A stretch of DNA of 64,000 nt from Loktanella sp. Alg231-35 (GCF_900143545.1 NZ_FREV01000003.1:1-64000), one strand, 5' to 3'. Counted from the first letter of the stretch, positions 36,039 to 45,389 are shown. A program made the numbers and translations. Notes: generated by a model not told the origin, from the letters alone.

Positions 36039-37376
36039 ATGGCATTGTCACTGGGACAAAAGGCGGGCTGGGGACTGGCCGATATGGGCATCGTCGTCTT
36101 TGTCATCGTCAAGCAATTGCTGATCCTGACTTATCTTACCGCCTTTCTGGGAGTGCCTGTGGGGATTGCGGGGTTTGTCACCACTGCGGTGCTGATCTTT
36201 GACATGATCACCGACCCGTTGATCGGCTACCTGAGTGACCGCACACAAAGCCGCTGGGGGCGGCGTGCGCCTTGGATGTTTGTTGGTGTTGTCGTAATGG
36301 CAGCAGGCATGGTGGGTATGTTCGCAACCCCGGCAGGGCTGGCCATGACCGGTAACCTGACCTGGGTTGTGGGGTTCTTTGTGTTGGCCACGGTGGGATT
36401 TACGATGGTGGCGATCCCATATGGCGCCCAATCGGGTGAGATCACGCAAGACCCCAAGGAACGTTCGGCCATGACGGGGTTTCGCATGGCATTTGCGAGC
36501 ATTGGTATTCTGATCGGAGGGGCGCTGATCCCCGGTTTGGCCGGGTCAATCGGATACGCGAGTGCGGCCTTGGCCGTCACGCCGTTGATGGTGGGTGCGG
36601 TGTGGCTGTCGCTTTGGGCGACGCGCAAGGCCCCGCGTATTGAACAGGCGGCAACGGTCGATCTGTCGGGGATGTTTGGATTGGTCTTCTCCAACAAAGC
36701 CTTTGTCGTGTTGGTGCTGCTTTATGGGGTGATGACCCTTGCGATTGCGATGATCACCGCAGGTTTGCCCTTTGCGGCGCTCTATCTGATCGTCGATAGC
36801 GGGGATACCGCCCTATCAGGGGCGGCGGCCGCGCTGGGCACACTCAGCCTAATGTTTGCGGCCTTTGTGGTGGGCTCAATCCTCAGTCAGGCCGTCTGGG
36901 TGCTCTTGTCCCACCGATTGGGCAAACCGCAGGCGCTGGTCGTTGGATTGGTGCTTTATGTGGTGTTGCTCTATGCGCTTTATACCATGTTGCCATCGGT
37001 GAATGTGACGGCCATCGCTGGGATGTTTGTGCTCGCGGGCATGACAAACGGGGCCTATCAGCAGATCCCCTGGGCGATTTATCCAGACCTGATGGATGTC
37101 ACGCGGCGCGAAACAGGTGCGGCGATTGAAGGGGCATTCTCGGCGATCTGGCTGTTTGGCCAAAAGTTGGCCAATGCTGTGGCCCCCGCGGTGCTGGGCG
37201 TGACGCTCGCCGCGGCGGGTTGGCAAGAGGCAACCGAAGGTGTTGTGCCTCAATCGGATGAAGCGCTCGCGACATTGCAGATGTCGATCACCTTGTTTCC
37301 GGCAGGCATTCTGGTGGTGGCGATCCTGGGCCTGTGGTTGATTTACCGGCCCATGGCGGCGCGTGCCCTTGCTTGA
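36039..37376 (+). CDS. MFS transporter, GPH (glycoside/cation symporter) family
   Basis: A 445-residue transporter with twelve predicted helices. The segment FDMITDPLIGYLSDRTQSRWG with GRRAPWMF is the signature of the glycoside-pentoside-hexuronide:cation symporter family between helices 2 and 3. It probably imports a sugar or related compound with protons or sodium. The ATG at 36039 has GGGAGG ten bases upstream. The 3' end overlaps the next hydrolase by 14 bases, so import and hydrolysis may be linked. Confidence 0.85.
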   Translation: MALSLGQKAGWGLADMGIVVFVIVKQLLILTYLTAFLGVPVGIAGFVTTAVLIFDMITDPLIGYLSDRTQSRWGRRAPWMFVGVVVMAAGMVGMFATPAGLAMTGNLTWVVGFFVLATVGFTMVAIPYGAQSGEITQDPKERSAMTGFRMAFASIGILIGGALIPGLAGSIGYASAALAVTPLMVGAVWLSLWATRKAPRIEQAATVDLSGMFGLVFSNKAFVVLVLLYGVMTLAIAMITAGLPFAALYLIVDSGDTALSGAAAALGTLSLMFAAFVVGSILSQAVWVLLSHRLGKPQALVVGLVLYVVLLYALYTMLPSVNVTAIAGMFVLAGMTNGAYQQIPWAIYPDLMDVTRRETGAAIEGAFSAIWLFGQKLANAVAPAVLGVTLAAAGWQEATEGVVPQSDEALATLQMSITLFPAGILVVAILGLWLIYRPMAARALA

Positions 37377-38235
37377 TCTGCTAACAATAGAGGCCGATCT
37401 GGCCCGCGCAGAGGCGCAGGTTTCCGCCTTGCGCCCCGGTTGCGAGAAACGGATATCTTGGGCTGGAGAGCCTGCGACGAAGACGGCTGTGTCTTTGCTT
37501 TACATTCATGGCTTCTCTGCGACGGGCGAGGAACTGCGCCCGTTGCCTGATCTGGTGGCCGAAGGACTGGGTGCGAACCTGCATTTCACGCGCCTGTCAG
37601 GGCATGGGCAGGACGGGCCCGCCATGGGGCGCGCCACGTTTCAAGAATGGACGCGCGACGTTGCAGAGGCGATTGCCGTCGCACAGACCATCGGTGATGA
37701 AGTGATCATCATGGGGTGTTCAACGGGCTGTACGCTGGCGACGTTGACATTGGCAGGTGGTGCACCGGTGAAGGCGATGGTCCATGTCTCGCCCAATTTC
37801 GGATTGCGGCACAGGGCCGTGCAATTCCTGTTGGACTTGCCGGGATCGCGCCATTGGGCAAAATATGTGGCTGGGCGCGAACGGAACTTTCCAGTGCTTA
37901 ATGAGGCCCATGCGAAATACTGGACCGTGACGTATCCGACCAAGGCCGTGCATGTCATGGCAGATGCGGTGCGTGCGGCCCGACGCGCTGACCTTTCGCA
38001 GGTCACAACGCCTGCACTGTTTTGCTTCAACGCAGATGATCAGGTGGTTCACCCTGACCAGATACGCACCACTATGGTGCGTTGGGGCGGGCCTGTGGAT
38101 GAGATCAACTTGATCCAGACCCCCGATGACGATGAGATGGGCCATGTCATGGCGGGCAATGTGTTTTCACCCGGCCAAACCTTGCCACTGGCCCGGCGAA
38201 TTTTAGCTTGGGTGCATAGTTTGCCAGCCAGTTGA
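37363..38235 (+). CDS. Alpha/beta hydrolase (carboxylesterase type)
   Basis: A 290-residue protein with a GTG start inside the end of the transporter gene. YIHGFSATGEEL is the oxyanion segment, MGCSTGCTLATL the nucleophile elbow (G-C-S-T-G), FCFNADDQVVHP the acid and DEMGHVMAG the histidine. It resembles carboxylesterases and monoglyceride lipases. Co-translation with a GPH-family symporter suggests it acts on the imported compound, which is inference. Confidence 0.85.
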   Translation: MPLLDLLTIEADLARAEAQVSALRPGCEKRISWAGEPATKTAVSLLYIHGFSATGEELRPLPDLVAEGLGANLHFTRLSGHGQDGPAMGRATFQEWTRDVAEAIAVAQTIGDEVIIMGCSTGCTLATLTLAGGAPVKAMVHVSPNFGLRHRAVQFLLDLPGSRHWAKYVAGRERNFPVLNEAHAKYWTVTYPTKAVHVMADAVRAARRADLSQVTTPALFCFNADDQVVHPDQIRTTMVRWGGPVDEINLIQTPDDDEMGHVMAGNVFSPGQTLPLARRILAWVHSLPAS

Positions 38236-38315
38236 GGGGCTTGCGCGAACGCACTTCGCGCGTCACACTCTGACAAAAGCCGCAAAAGGTGAGCAGTAGT
38301 TAGGGCAAAAGCGCC

Positions 38316-39032
38316 ATGTCGCGTGATCCGTTGGTCTTCATTCCGCCGATGCTGAGTGATGCGCGTGTATTCGCGCATCAGATGCAAGACCTGTCGCGTG
38401 ATCATGCCGTGATGATTGCCCCGCCCACCTGTGGTGAACGGATGGAAGAGATCGCAAGCCAGATCTTGTCATGGACCCCGTCGAAATTTGCGCTTGTTGG
38501 CATGGGGCTTGGCGGCATGGTCGCGATGGAACTGCTGCGCCGCGCACCCGAACGGATCGCGCGGGTGGCCCTGATCAGCACCAGCCCGCAGGCCGACACC
38601 CCCGAAAACGCCGCCGCACGCGAGCCGCATATGATCGCGGCCAAGGCAGGCCGTTGGGAAGATGTGCTACAGCACGAGATAAATTCCACTTGGATGGCCC
38701 CCGGCACCGACAAGGTTGAACTAGTCAGGTTGCTGACGGATATGGGTCACGTCATCGGGCGCGATGTTTACCTCAAGCAGGCCCGCGCGATGCAGCGCCG
38801 CAAGGATCAGCAAGCAACGCTCAGCAAAACGCAAGCCCCAACAGCTGTGATCTGTGGGCGGCATGATGGGCAGTATCACCTTAAGCGGCACGAATTTTTG
38901 GCCGAGCTGATCCCGGATGCAAAGTTAGAAATCATCGAAGGGGCGGGGTATCTGCCCACGTTGGAAGCGCCGGAGGCGACGACAGATGCGCTGCGCCGCT
39001 GGCTCAAACTGCCGTTGATGTTGCGCCAGTAA
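38316..39032 (+). CDS. Alpha/beta-hydrolase-fold protein lacking the usual serine
   Basis: A 238-residue protein with the alpha/beta hydrolase layout: FIPPMLSDARVF near the N-terminus, the elbow ALVGMGLGGMVAMELL near residue 60-75, and VICGRHDGQYH as acid segment. The residue expected to be the nucleophile serine (G-x-S-x-G) is glycine in G-M-G-L-G. The late histidine is also not obvious (IEGAGYLP where others have GHxxP). It may be a non-catalytic binder or use other chemistry. It is convergent with phaZ, eight bases apart. Confidence 0.75.
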   Translation: MSRDPLVFIPPMLSDARVFAHQMQDLSRDHAVMIAPPTCGERMEEIASQILSWTPSKFALVGMGLGGMVAMELLRRAPERIARVALISTSPQADTPENAAAREPHMIAAKAGRWEDVLQHEINSTWMAPGTDKVELVRLLTDMGHVIGRDVYLKQARAMQRRKDQQATLSKTQAPTAVICGRHDGQYHLKRHEFLAELIPDAKLEIIEGAGYLPTLEAPEATTDALRRWLKLPLMLRQ

Positions 39033-39040
39033 CGCGCGGA

Positions 39041-40312
39041 TTATTTGAGCTTTACAACCTTGGACGGCTTACGCTTAGCCGCGCCAGAGTTCGCATCAAT
39101 GAAATCCAAAACCAAAGGCCGGATATTGTTGCGCCAGCTGCGCCCGGCAAAGATACCATAGTGCCCGGCACCCGATTCCAGATGCGCGGCCTTCTTGTCG
39201 TCGGGCAACCCGGTTAGCAGGTCAAGTGCCGCAAGGCATTGGCCGGGGGCAGAGATGTCATCATCTTCGCCTTCGACAATTTTCACGGCCACTGTCGTGA
39301 CTTTGCCCATGTCGACCTCGTGACCTGCGACCACAAATTTGTTCTGTGCGATCTCACGGCCCTTAAATATCCGTTCGACCGTGGACAGGTAGAATTCGGC
39401 GGTCATGTCCATCACAGCAAGGTATTCGTCATAAAAGGCGTTGTGGCGATCATGCTCTGACGCTTCGCCTTTGGCCACGCGGATGATCTCATCACGGAAG
39501 GAATTGGTGTGGGTTTCGGCGTTCATGGAAATGAACGATGCCAGTTGCAGCAGACCTGGATACACCATGCGGCCGACGCCATCATATTTGAAACCGACCC
39601 GCTGGATCATGGTTTCTTCCAACTGCCCCATGGTGACAGAACGACCAAAGTCGGTCACCTCGGTGTGGTTTGCCTCTGGATCAACCGGCCCGCCGATCAG
39701 TGTCAGCGTACGTGGCTGTGCATCTGGTTCCAATTCAGCCAGATATGCCGTCGCGGCAAGCGCCAGCGGCACCGGCTGGCACACAGCGATGACGTGGATA
39801 TCCGGGCCAAGCGCCTTCATGAAATCCATCAGGTAGAGAGTGTAATCTTCGATATCGAACTTGCCGGCGCTGACTGGAATGTCGCGGGCGTTGTGCCAGT
39901 CAGTGACAAAAACGTCGGCGTCTGGCAGCAGGCTGATCACGGTTTTGCGCAAGAGCGTCGCGTAGTGGCCCGACATCGGGGCCACCAAAAGGATTTGCCG
40001 GGAGCGGTCGGGGCGGTTGCCTACGCGAAAACGGATCAGATCGCCAAAGGGGCGCTCTACGACGGTTTCGGTGGTGACAACCATATCGGTGCCGTCAAGA
40101 TTGGTCTGAATCGGAATGTTCCAGTCGGGTTTCGCCACCATGCGGGCAAAAGTACGCTCTGTCACTTCGCCCCAGGCCTTGAGCCAGTCCATCGCCGGGT
40201 TGGCGCCCCATGACATCACCGGATAGGATGCATAGGCGCGCGCCGTGGCCCCCAACCATTGATTGGTGTTGCGCATGCTTTCCATCACGTCATAGGTCAT
40301 CATATACTTCAT
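39041..40312 (-). CDS. phaZ: Intracellular polyhydroxyalkanoate depolymerase
   Basis: A 423-residue enzyme that degrades stored PHA granules to hydroxyacids. HVIAVCQPVPLALAATAYL near residue 165 has the cysteine nucleophile typical of intracellular PhaZ1 enzymes in place of a lipase-box serine. LLVAPMSGHYATLLR and SGAGHYGIFAGRSWRNNI are further family segments. I start it at MKYMMTYDV. It is divergent from phaC across a 66-base spacer that contains a PhaR-like palindrome, so both genes are probably under PhaR. Confidence 0.92.
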   Translation of the reverse strand: MKYMMTYDVMESMRNTNQWLGATARAYASYPVMSWGANPAMDWLKAWGEVTERTFARMVAKPDWNIPIQTNLDGTDMVVTTETVVERPFGDLIRFRVGNRPDRSRQILLVAPMSGHYATLLRKTVISLLPDADVFVTDWHNARDIPVSAGKFDIEDYTLYLMDFMKALGPDIHVIAVCQPVPLALAATAYLAELEPDAQPRTLTLIGGPVDPEANHTEVTDFGRSVTMGQLEETMIQRVGFKYDGVGRMVYPGLLQLASFISMNAETHTNSFRDEIIRVAKGEASEHDRHNAFYDEYLAVMDMTAEFYLSTVERIFKGREIAQNKFVVAGHEVDMGKVTTVAVKIVEGEDDDISAPGQCLAALDLLTGLPDDKKAAHLESGAGHYGIFAGRSWRNNIRPLVLDFIDANSGAAKRKPSKVVKLK

Positions 40313-40342
40313 GGTACGGGTCTCCGATGGGCGGCGCAGGGA

Positions 40343-40360
40343 ATGCTGCAAGTGCAGCAT
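40343..40360. promoter_or_regulatory. PhaR-like operator between phaZ and phaC
   Basis: A perfect palindrome, ATGCTGC-AAGT-GCAGCAT, contains CTGC-N4-GCAG. In Paracoccus PhaR binds TGC-rich sites of the form CTGC-N3-GCAG. Position in the divergent spacer fits repression of both genes until PHA accumulates. Confidence 0.65.
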
Positions 40361-40378
40361 ACGCATAGGAAGGTTGAG

Positions 40379-42175
40379 ATGACAACAAACGATTTGGAGT
40401 CCGACAGCACTGAAACCCCTAGTGTTGCAAAGCTGGAAGCAAACCTTGCCCGCGTTGAGGAATTGACCCAGCGTTTGTTGAAAGTCATGGGGCAGGGGCG
40501 TCACATCGGCCCGTCACTGCAAGGGCCCAGCCAAGAGCTCTACATGAAGGCTGCCACCGCCTATATGACTGAAATGATGCACAATCCTGCCAAGCTGATC
40601 GAGCATCAACTGGAATTCTGGGGTAAATCCGTCAAACATTACGTCGAGGCGCAGCATCTTTTGGCCCAAGGTAAGCTTGAGCCGCCAACAGATGAAACGC
40701 CCAAGGATCGGCGGTTCGCCCACGAGATGTGGGAAACAGACCCCTATTTCAACTTTATCAAGCAGCAATACCTCATGAATGCCTCTGCGGTGCAGCAAGC
40801 GGTCGAGGATATCGACACGCTCGATTCTGAGGAAAAGAAGCGGCTGCGCTATTTCAGCCAGCAGTTGGTCGATATGATCAGCCCCACCAACTTTTTGCCC
40901 ACCAATCCCGAGGCCTTGGCGCTTGCCGCCGAGACCGAAGGCGAAAGCCTTGTGGCAGGGCTAGAGAACATGATCGCTGATCTTGAAGCCAACAATGGTG
41001 ATCTTGTTGTGACCTTGGCTGATAAGAAGGCCTTTAACCTGGGTGAAAATCTTGCCACGACCCCCGGTTCGGTCGTTTTTCGCAACCATATGTTTGAGTT
41101 GATCCAGTATGCGCCAACCACGCAGAAGGTTTATGAAACCCCGCTGATCATCTTCCCGCCGTGGATCAACAAATTCTATATTCTAGACCTCAAGCCGCAG
41201 AACAGCCTGATCAAATGGGCGGTAGAGCAGGGGTATACCGTCTTTGTCGTCTCTTGGGTGAACCCCGATGCAGGTTACCGCGATACGTCGATGACCAATT
41301 ACGTCGAAGACGGCTATCTCACCGCCATCAAAGAGGTGAAGGCAATCTGCGACGTCAAAAAGGTCAATGCGGTGGGCTATTGCATCGCGGGCACGACCTT
41401 GTCGATGACATTGGCGCTGATGAAAAAGCGCAAAGATACATCGGTGAATTCTGCCACATTATTCACGACGCTGACTGATTTCTCGGACCGGGGCGAGGTT
41501 GGGGTGTTTCTGGACGACGATTTCGTTGATGGCATCGAACAGGAAGTGCAAGAGAACGGTGTGCTCGACTCGTTCTTCATGTCGCGCACCTTTTCTTATC
41601 TGCGTTCCAATGATCTGATCTATGGCCCCGCGATCAAAAGCTACATGATGGGCAAGGCACCCCCGGCCTTTGACCTGCTTTATTGGAACGGGGATGGGAC
41701 GAACCTGCCAGCACGCATGTCTGTCGAATACCTTCGGGGGCTATGTCAGGACGATCTTTTTGCGACTACAGGGTTTGAGATTGCCGGTGAGACCGTGCAG
41801 ATCAAAGATGTGACTGTGCCGCTTTGCGCGATTGCCTGCGAGACCGATCACATCGCCGCATGGAAAAGCAGCTATGCTGGTGTGACGCAGATGGGATCGA
41901 AGGATAAGACGTTTATCTTGTCCGAAAGCGGGCATATCGCGGGGATCGTGAATCCACCCAGCAAAAACAAATATGGCCACTATACCAACCCGGAACTGGG
42001 GCTGGAGGCGGATGATTGGCAAGATTCAGCAGACCGGCATGAAGGGTCATGGTGGCCGCGGTGGGATGCCTGGTTGTCTAAAAAATCGGGCAAAAAAGTC
42101 ACAGCAAGAGAACCCGGAGACGCCAAACACCCCGTTTTGGCACCCGCACCGGGGACCTATGTTTCCGCTAAGTAA
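40379..42175 (+). CDS. phaC: Class I polyhydroxyalkanoate synthase
   Basis: A 598-residue polymerase that links hydroxyacyl-CoA units into PHA on granule surfaces. VNAVGYCIAGTTLSMTLAL carries the catalytic cysteine in the lipase-like box; the aspartate lies in CETDHIAAW and the histidine in SESGHIAGIVNPPSKNKYGH. PPWINKFYILDL is the conserved segment before the active site. Length is right for class I. AGGAAGG precedes the ATG at 40379; earlier in-frame starts overlap phaZ. Confidence 0.96.
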   Translation: MTTNDLESDSTETPSVAKLEANLARVEELTQRLLKVMGQGRHIGPSLQGPSQELYMKAATAYMTEMMHNPAKLIEHQLEFWGKSVKHYVEAQHLLAQGKLEPPTDETPKDRRFAHEMWETDPYFNFIKQQYLMNASAVQQAVEDIDTLDSEEKKRLRYFSQQLVDMISPTNFLPTNPEALALAAETEGESLVAGLENMIADLEANNGDLVVTLADKKAFNLGENLATTPGSVVFRNHMFELIQYAPTTQKVYETPLIIFPPWINKFYILDLKPQNSLIKWAVEQGYTVFVVSWVNPDAGYRDTSMTNYVEDGYLTAIKEVKAICDVKKVNAVGYCIAGTTLSMTLALMKKRKDTSVNSATLFTTLTDFSDRGEVGVFLDDDFVDGIEQEVQENGVLDSFFMSRTFSYLRSNDLIYGPAIKSYMMGKAPPAFDLLYWNGDGTNLPARMSVEYLRGLCQDDLFATTGFEIAGETVQIKDVTVPLCAIACETDHIAAWKSSYAGVTQMGSKDKTFILSESGHIAGIVNPPSKNKYGHYTNPELGLEADDWQDSADRHEGSWWPRWDAWLSKKSGKKVTAREPGDAKHPVLAPAPGTYVSAK

Positions 42176-42217
42176 GCGGTTTTCCTGAATTATTCGCGAT
42201 TGCAGAAAAAATCTATG

Positions 42218-42258
42218 CTGCACCGCAGAAAAAAACCTTGAAATGCTGCAGTGCAGCA
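42218..42258. promoter_or_regulatory. Two PhaR-like operators upstream of phaP
   Basis: CTGC-ACC-GCAG at 42218-42228 and TGCTGC-AGT-GCAGCA at 42244-42258 both fit CTGC-N3-GCAG, the published PhaR site form. Their centres are 28 bases apart, about 80-110 bases before the phaP start, as expected for an operator pair at the phasin promoter. Confidence 0.75.
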
Positions 42259-42336
42259 CGCATATTGGTGTCAGAACAGAAAAGCAGGCTAACCGCTTGC
42301 ACCGCAAATTCACTGATACCGGAAAGGTTGATCAAA

Positions 42337-42786
42337 ATGGCTACTAAGACACAAGACTTCACCGCGATCTTCAAAGAAATGACAGGCGCGTTCCCAGTCG
42401 ACACCAAAGCAATGGAAGAGCAGTTCAAGAACCAGACTGCCCTGGCCGAAAAAATGTCCGCAGTTGCAATCGACGCTGCTGGCAAATCTGCTGAACTGTC
42501 CGCAAAATGGACACAGGACACACTTGCTAAAGTAGAAGCAATGTCCAAAGCAAAGGCAGAGCCTGCTGACTATGCAAAAGCAATGACAGACTTCGCATCT
42601 GCATCCGCTGAATCCGCTGCAGCGCACATGTCTGCTTTCGCTGAAATCGCGAAAAAAGTTCAGACACAAACAATGGAACTGGTCATGGCCGCTGGCAAAG
42701 ACCTGTCCGAAGACATCAACGCTGCTGCTAAGAAAGCAACAAGCGAAGTGACAGCTGCTGCCAAAAAGGCAACTGCCGCGAAGTAA
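42337..42786 (+). CDS. phaP: Phasin
   Basis: A 149-residue helical, alanine- and lysine-rich protein that coats PHA granules. KTQDFTAIFKEMTGAFPVDT begins the phasin domain; long amphipathic helices and an alanine/lysine tail (AAKKATSEVTAAAKKATAAK) follow. Codon use is strongly biased, in keeping with a very abundant protein. The ATG at 42337 is used; the upstream frame runs through the PhaR sites. A strong terminator follows. Confidence 0.92.
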   Translation: MATKTQDFTAIFKEMTGAFPVDTKAMEEQFKNQTALAEKMSAVAIDAAGKSAELSAKWTQDTLAKVEAMSKAKAEPADYAKAMTDFASASAESAAAHMSAFAEIAKKVQTQTMELVMAAGKDLSEDINAAAKKATSEVTAAAKKATAAK

Positions 42787-42830
42787 GCGACATATAAATC
42801 GCCCTAACCTCCCGAAGGGTTCGATTTAAC

Positions 42831-42867
42831 AAAGGCGGTCCGCGCAAGCGGGTCGCCTTTTGTTTTT
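42831..42867 (+). terminator. Terminator of phaP
   Basis: AAAGGCGGTCCGC (42831-42843) pairs with GCGGGTCGCCTTT (42848-42860), with a two-base internal mismatch, and runs into TGTTTTT. Confidence 0.85.
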
Positions 42868-42909
42868 ACCAATTCTCTTTCTTTTTTAGCAGACGCGGCA
42901 TAGGCTTCT

Positions 42910-42920
42910 CTGCACCGCAA
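42910..42920. promoter_or_regulatory. Possible PhaR half-conserved site before phaR
   Basis: CTGC-ACC-GCAA differs by one base from the CTGC-N3-GCAG form and lies 21 bases before the phaR start. It would allow weak autoregulation. Confidence 0.4.
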
Positions 42921-42940
42921 CATGTCTTGGAGGGACGCCC

Positions 42941-43483
42941 GTGGCCGATACGAACAAACCGCTGCTGATCAAGCGTTACGCGAGCCGGCGTCTTTATAAT
43001 ACAGAGACCAGTGACTACGTCACATTGGAAGACATTGCTATCTTCATCCGCGAAGGGCGCGAAGTGCAGATTGTGGACCTGAAATCAGGTGATGATCTGA
43101 CCCGCCAGTATCTGTTGCAGATCATTGCAGAGCACGAAAGCCGCGGCGAAAATGTGTTGCCGGTTGATGTGCTTACCGATCTGGTCCGCAGCTATACCAG
43201 TCAGGCCGCATCCGTCGTGCCAGAGTTCCTGCAGGCCAGCTTTGAGATGCTCCGCGAGGGGCAATCCAAAGCGATGGAGAACATGGGCAAAGCCAACCCG
43301 ATGGCAAGCATGCCCGGATTTGAGGCCATGCGCGCCCAGCAGCAAGCGTTCTTTAAGGCGATGACCGGTGGGATGATGGGAGACAATGCAAGCTCTGACG
43401 ATCCTAAGGGCGCTGACGACCTTGGCGAGATCAAGGATCAGCTTGCGGCCCTACAAGAAAAACTCTCGAAGATGGGCAAGTAG
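42941..43483 (+). CDS. phaR: PHA synthesis repressor
   Basis: A 180-residue regulator that binds DNA and PHA granules; when polymer forms, PhaR moves to the granule and frees its operators. The N-terminal PHB/PHA accumulation regulator domain is clear: LIKRYASRRLYNTETSDYVT, followed by DIAIFIREGREVQIVDLK. The middle of the protein carries methionine-rich helices and the end a short coiled coil. The start is GTG at 42941 with GGAGGG upstream. Confidence 0.93.
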   Translation: MADTNKPLLIKRYASRRLYNTETSDYVTLEDIAIFIREGREVQIVDLKSGDDLTRQYLLQIIAEHESRGENVLPVDVLTDLVRSYTSQAASVVPEFLQASFEMLREGQSKAMENMGKANPMASMPGFEAMRAQQQAFFKAMTGGMMGDNASSDDPKGADDLGEIKDQLAALQEKLSKMGK

Positions 43484-43638
43484 GGGCCGGTAAACCTACA
43501 CTCTTGCATCTTAACTGACATCACATCGCTTTCTTGGCGGTGGGGCATGGCCAACGTTGTTGGCCTCTCAAACGAAATGCGCCCGAGGTGTTGGGCGTTA
43601 TCTTCCCAACCACTCAGGCGCATAGGTTCGATATGAAC

Positions 43639-43664
43639 CGCGGGCAAGCTGTTGCTCGCCCGCG
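43639..43664 (-). terminator. Possible terminator of the PilJ-like gene
   Basis: CGCGGGCAAGC (43639-43649) pairs with GCTCGCCCGCG (43654-43664) with one mismatch, ten bases after the stop of the minus-strand gene. There is no clear U-tract, so efficiency is uncertain. Confidence 0.5.
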
Positions 43665-43674
43665 TTGCGTAACA

Positions 43675-45150
43675 TTACATCAGGTTCTGGACGTTGATAC
43701 CAAAGGTCACAGCGCCGATCGTTTCACCGGTTTCCGGGTCCTTGATCGAAAGTGATGCCTGCGATTGATAGAACCCGGTGCTGTCGTCAAATTCGACTTC
43801 GCTGATGTGCAGCGCATCCGGTCCGACAGGATAGGTCTGTTGCCATTTGGATTCGTCACCCTGCCAGTAGTCAGATGTCTCGACACTTTGCGCGACGTTC
43901 AGGCCTTTGTTGTCCATCACAAAGACTTCGGTCACAAAACCGGCAGTCTCTATCTGCTGCGTCAAAAGCCAATTCGATACCGGACCTTCCAGCAGCTGCG
44001 AAATCAATGGACCACCGCCTTCACCGGCCTCTGCTCGCCATTGTTGGTCAAGGGCGATGATTTCATCTTCTGTCAGGTCGGCATGGCGCACGTTCTGCGC
44101 CTTGATCGCTTCGATCAATGCAGGGTTATCAAGCCAACCTGTCAGTTCTTCACGCGAATAGGCTTCCAGCGGAATGCGATAGACACCGTCCTGACCCGGA
44201 GTTGCGATCAGATAAAGCGTGATGGTGTTGTTCATCGCGACTGACAACTCTTGCGAGAGGTCGGTTGCTGCGATCACATCAGCTTCGGTTGGTACGACAC
44301 CAGCCAAGGCAGAGTCGAACATACCGCGGTTAGCAACCCACAACTCATACGTGGCAGCGAGGCTGTTGGCGACCGCTTCGTTTGGTGGAGGATTGATGCC
44401 CACCGCAGGGAAGCCATCGCGCAATGCGATCAGTGAACGCTCGAACAGATCAACCGTGGTTGCCAGTTCTTCCAGCGTCTCGCCACCAGAAGTGCCAGAG
44501 GCCAGTTCACAGGTTGCACGGGCCATACGATACCCCAACGCGCGCTGGCGCACGGCAAAGTTCAGCACCGTCGCGTCACTTTGAAGCAACTGCTGTGGGT
44601 CCGCATACTGTCCCGAAATCACCGCCGCCAGTTGAACCGTTTGTTCAAACAGATCGGCATAGGACTGCCGGATCGTCTGGGCGTCGGCACTGTTGCCACC
44701 GTTCAGCAGATTTTCCGCGGCGACATCCATGGGTGCCCAGCTTGCGGAGGTCTGCTGGATGGTGTTCAGCGTGCGCATACGTCTTTCTTCGCCAGGCATC
44801 CCGAGGATGGCACTGCCGTTTTCCAGACCGTCCAGAATACGCGTGAAATCATCTTGGTAGGTCGCGAGGTGACTTTCGGCCGCGTCGACATTGAAGTTTG
44901 CACCAATTTGACAGCTGGCCGAGGCGACGGCTTCACTCAGCGACCGCAGGCTGGCAGAGCGGTTCACGCGTGCCTTGGCACCGTCATAGAGTGCGTCGCT
45001 AAACTGCTGTGCATCGGCGGATGTTGCAGTCAGGGTCAGTGCGGCAGGGGCCAATCCCAATGCGGCACAGCATGTCATGCTTTTGAGGAGTTGCGCCGTC
45101 AGAGAACCAGTCTTCCTTTGGCGGAACGAATTGGAAGGTCTTGTTTGCAT
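43675..45150 (-). CDS. Secreted PilJ-type sensor-like protein
   Basis: A 491-residue exported protein with a signal peptide (hydrophobic core about residues 24-42, cleaved near ADA-QQF). It has two copies of the type IV pili chemotaxis transducer N-terminal (PilJ/NarX-like) helical domain: RVNRSASLRSLSEAVASASC near 60 and NFAVRQRALGYRMARATCEL near 195. The C-terminal 110 residues resemble a PDC/Cache-like sensor fold (TEVFVMDNKGLNVAQS through ETIGAVTFGINV). No membrane span or signalling domain follows, so it is a free periplasmic sensor that must work through a partner. The next gene upstream, a PstS-OmpA fusion, is the obvious candidate. Confidence 0.75.
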   Translation of the reverse strand: MQTRPSNSFRQRKTGSLTAQLLKSMTCCAALGLAPAALTLTATSADAQQFSDALYDGAKARVNRSASLRSLSEAVASASCQIGANFNVDAAESHLATYQDDFTRILDGLENGSAILGMPGEERRMRTLNTIQQTSASWAPMDVAAENLLNGGNSADAQTIRQSYADLFEQTVQLAAVISGQYADPQQLLQSDATVLNFAVRQRALGYRMARATCELASGTSGGETLEELATTVDLFERSLIALRDGFPAVGINPPPNEAVANSLAATYELWVANRGMFDSALAGVVPTEADVIAATDLSQELSVAMNNTITLYLIATPGQDGVYRIPLEAYSREELTGWLDNPALIEAIKAQNVRHADLTEDEIIALDQQWRAEAGEGGGPLISQLLEGPVSNWLLTQQIETAGFVTEVFVMDNKGLNVAQSVETSDYWQGDESKWQQTYPVGPDALHISEVEFDDSTGFYQSQASLSIKDPETGETIGAVTFGINVQNLM

Positions 45151-45347
45151 TGCTTTTTCCGTTTTCTGGGCCCGAACGTCAGGTCACCGCAGGGGGGGTG
45201 CGTGGACAGTCTGAGTGGGCAAACCAAGTTGATGTGGGGCTTGAGAGTGCCGGACAACCGGTGAAGGCTGCTATTGTTGCCGCGGGTAAAGAAACAGGGA
45301 GAACTCGTTACTTATCAGGGCTTTGCCGGCGTCGTAGGGCGGTTGGT

Positions 45348-45382
45348 TCAGCGATGCGCGCAGTCTGGGTGCGCATCGCTGA
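45348..45382 (-). terminator. Strong stem after the PstS-OmpA gene
   Basis: A perfect 12-bp stem, TCAGCGATGCGC (45348-45359) with GCGCATCGCTGA (45371-45382), lies seven bases after the stop of the minus-strand gene. No U-tract follows, so it may protect the 3' end rather than terminate. Confidence 0.5.
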
Positions 45383-45389
45383 GGACCGC

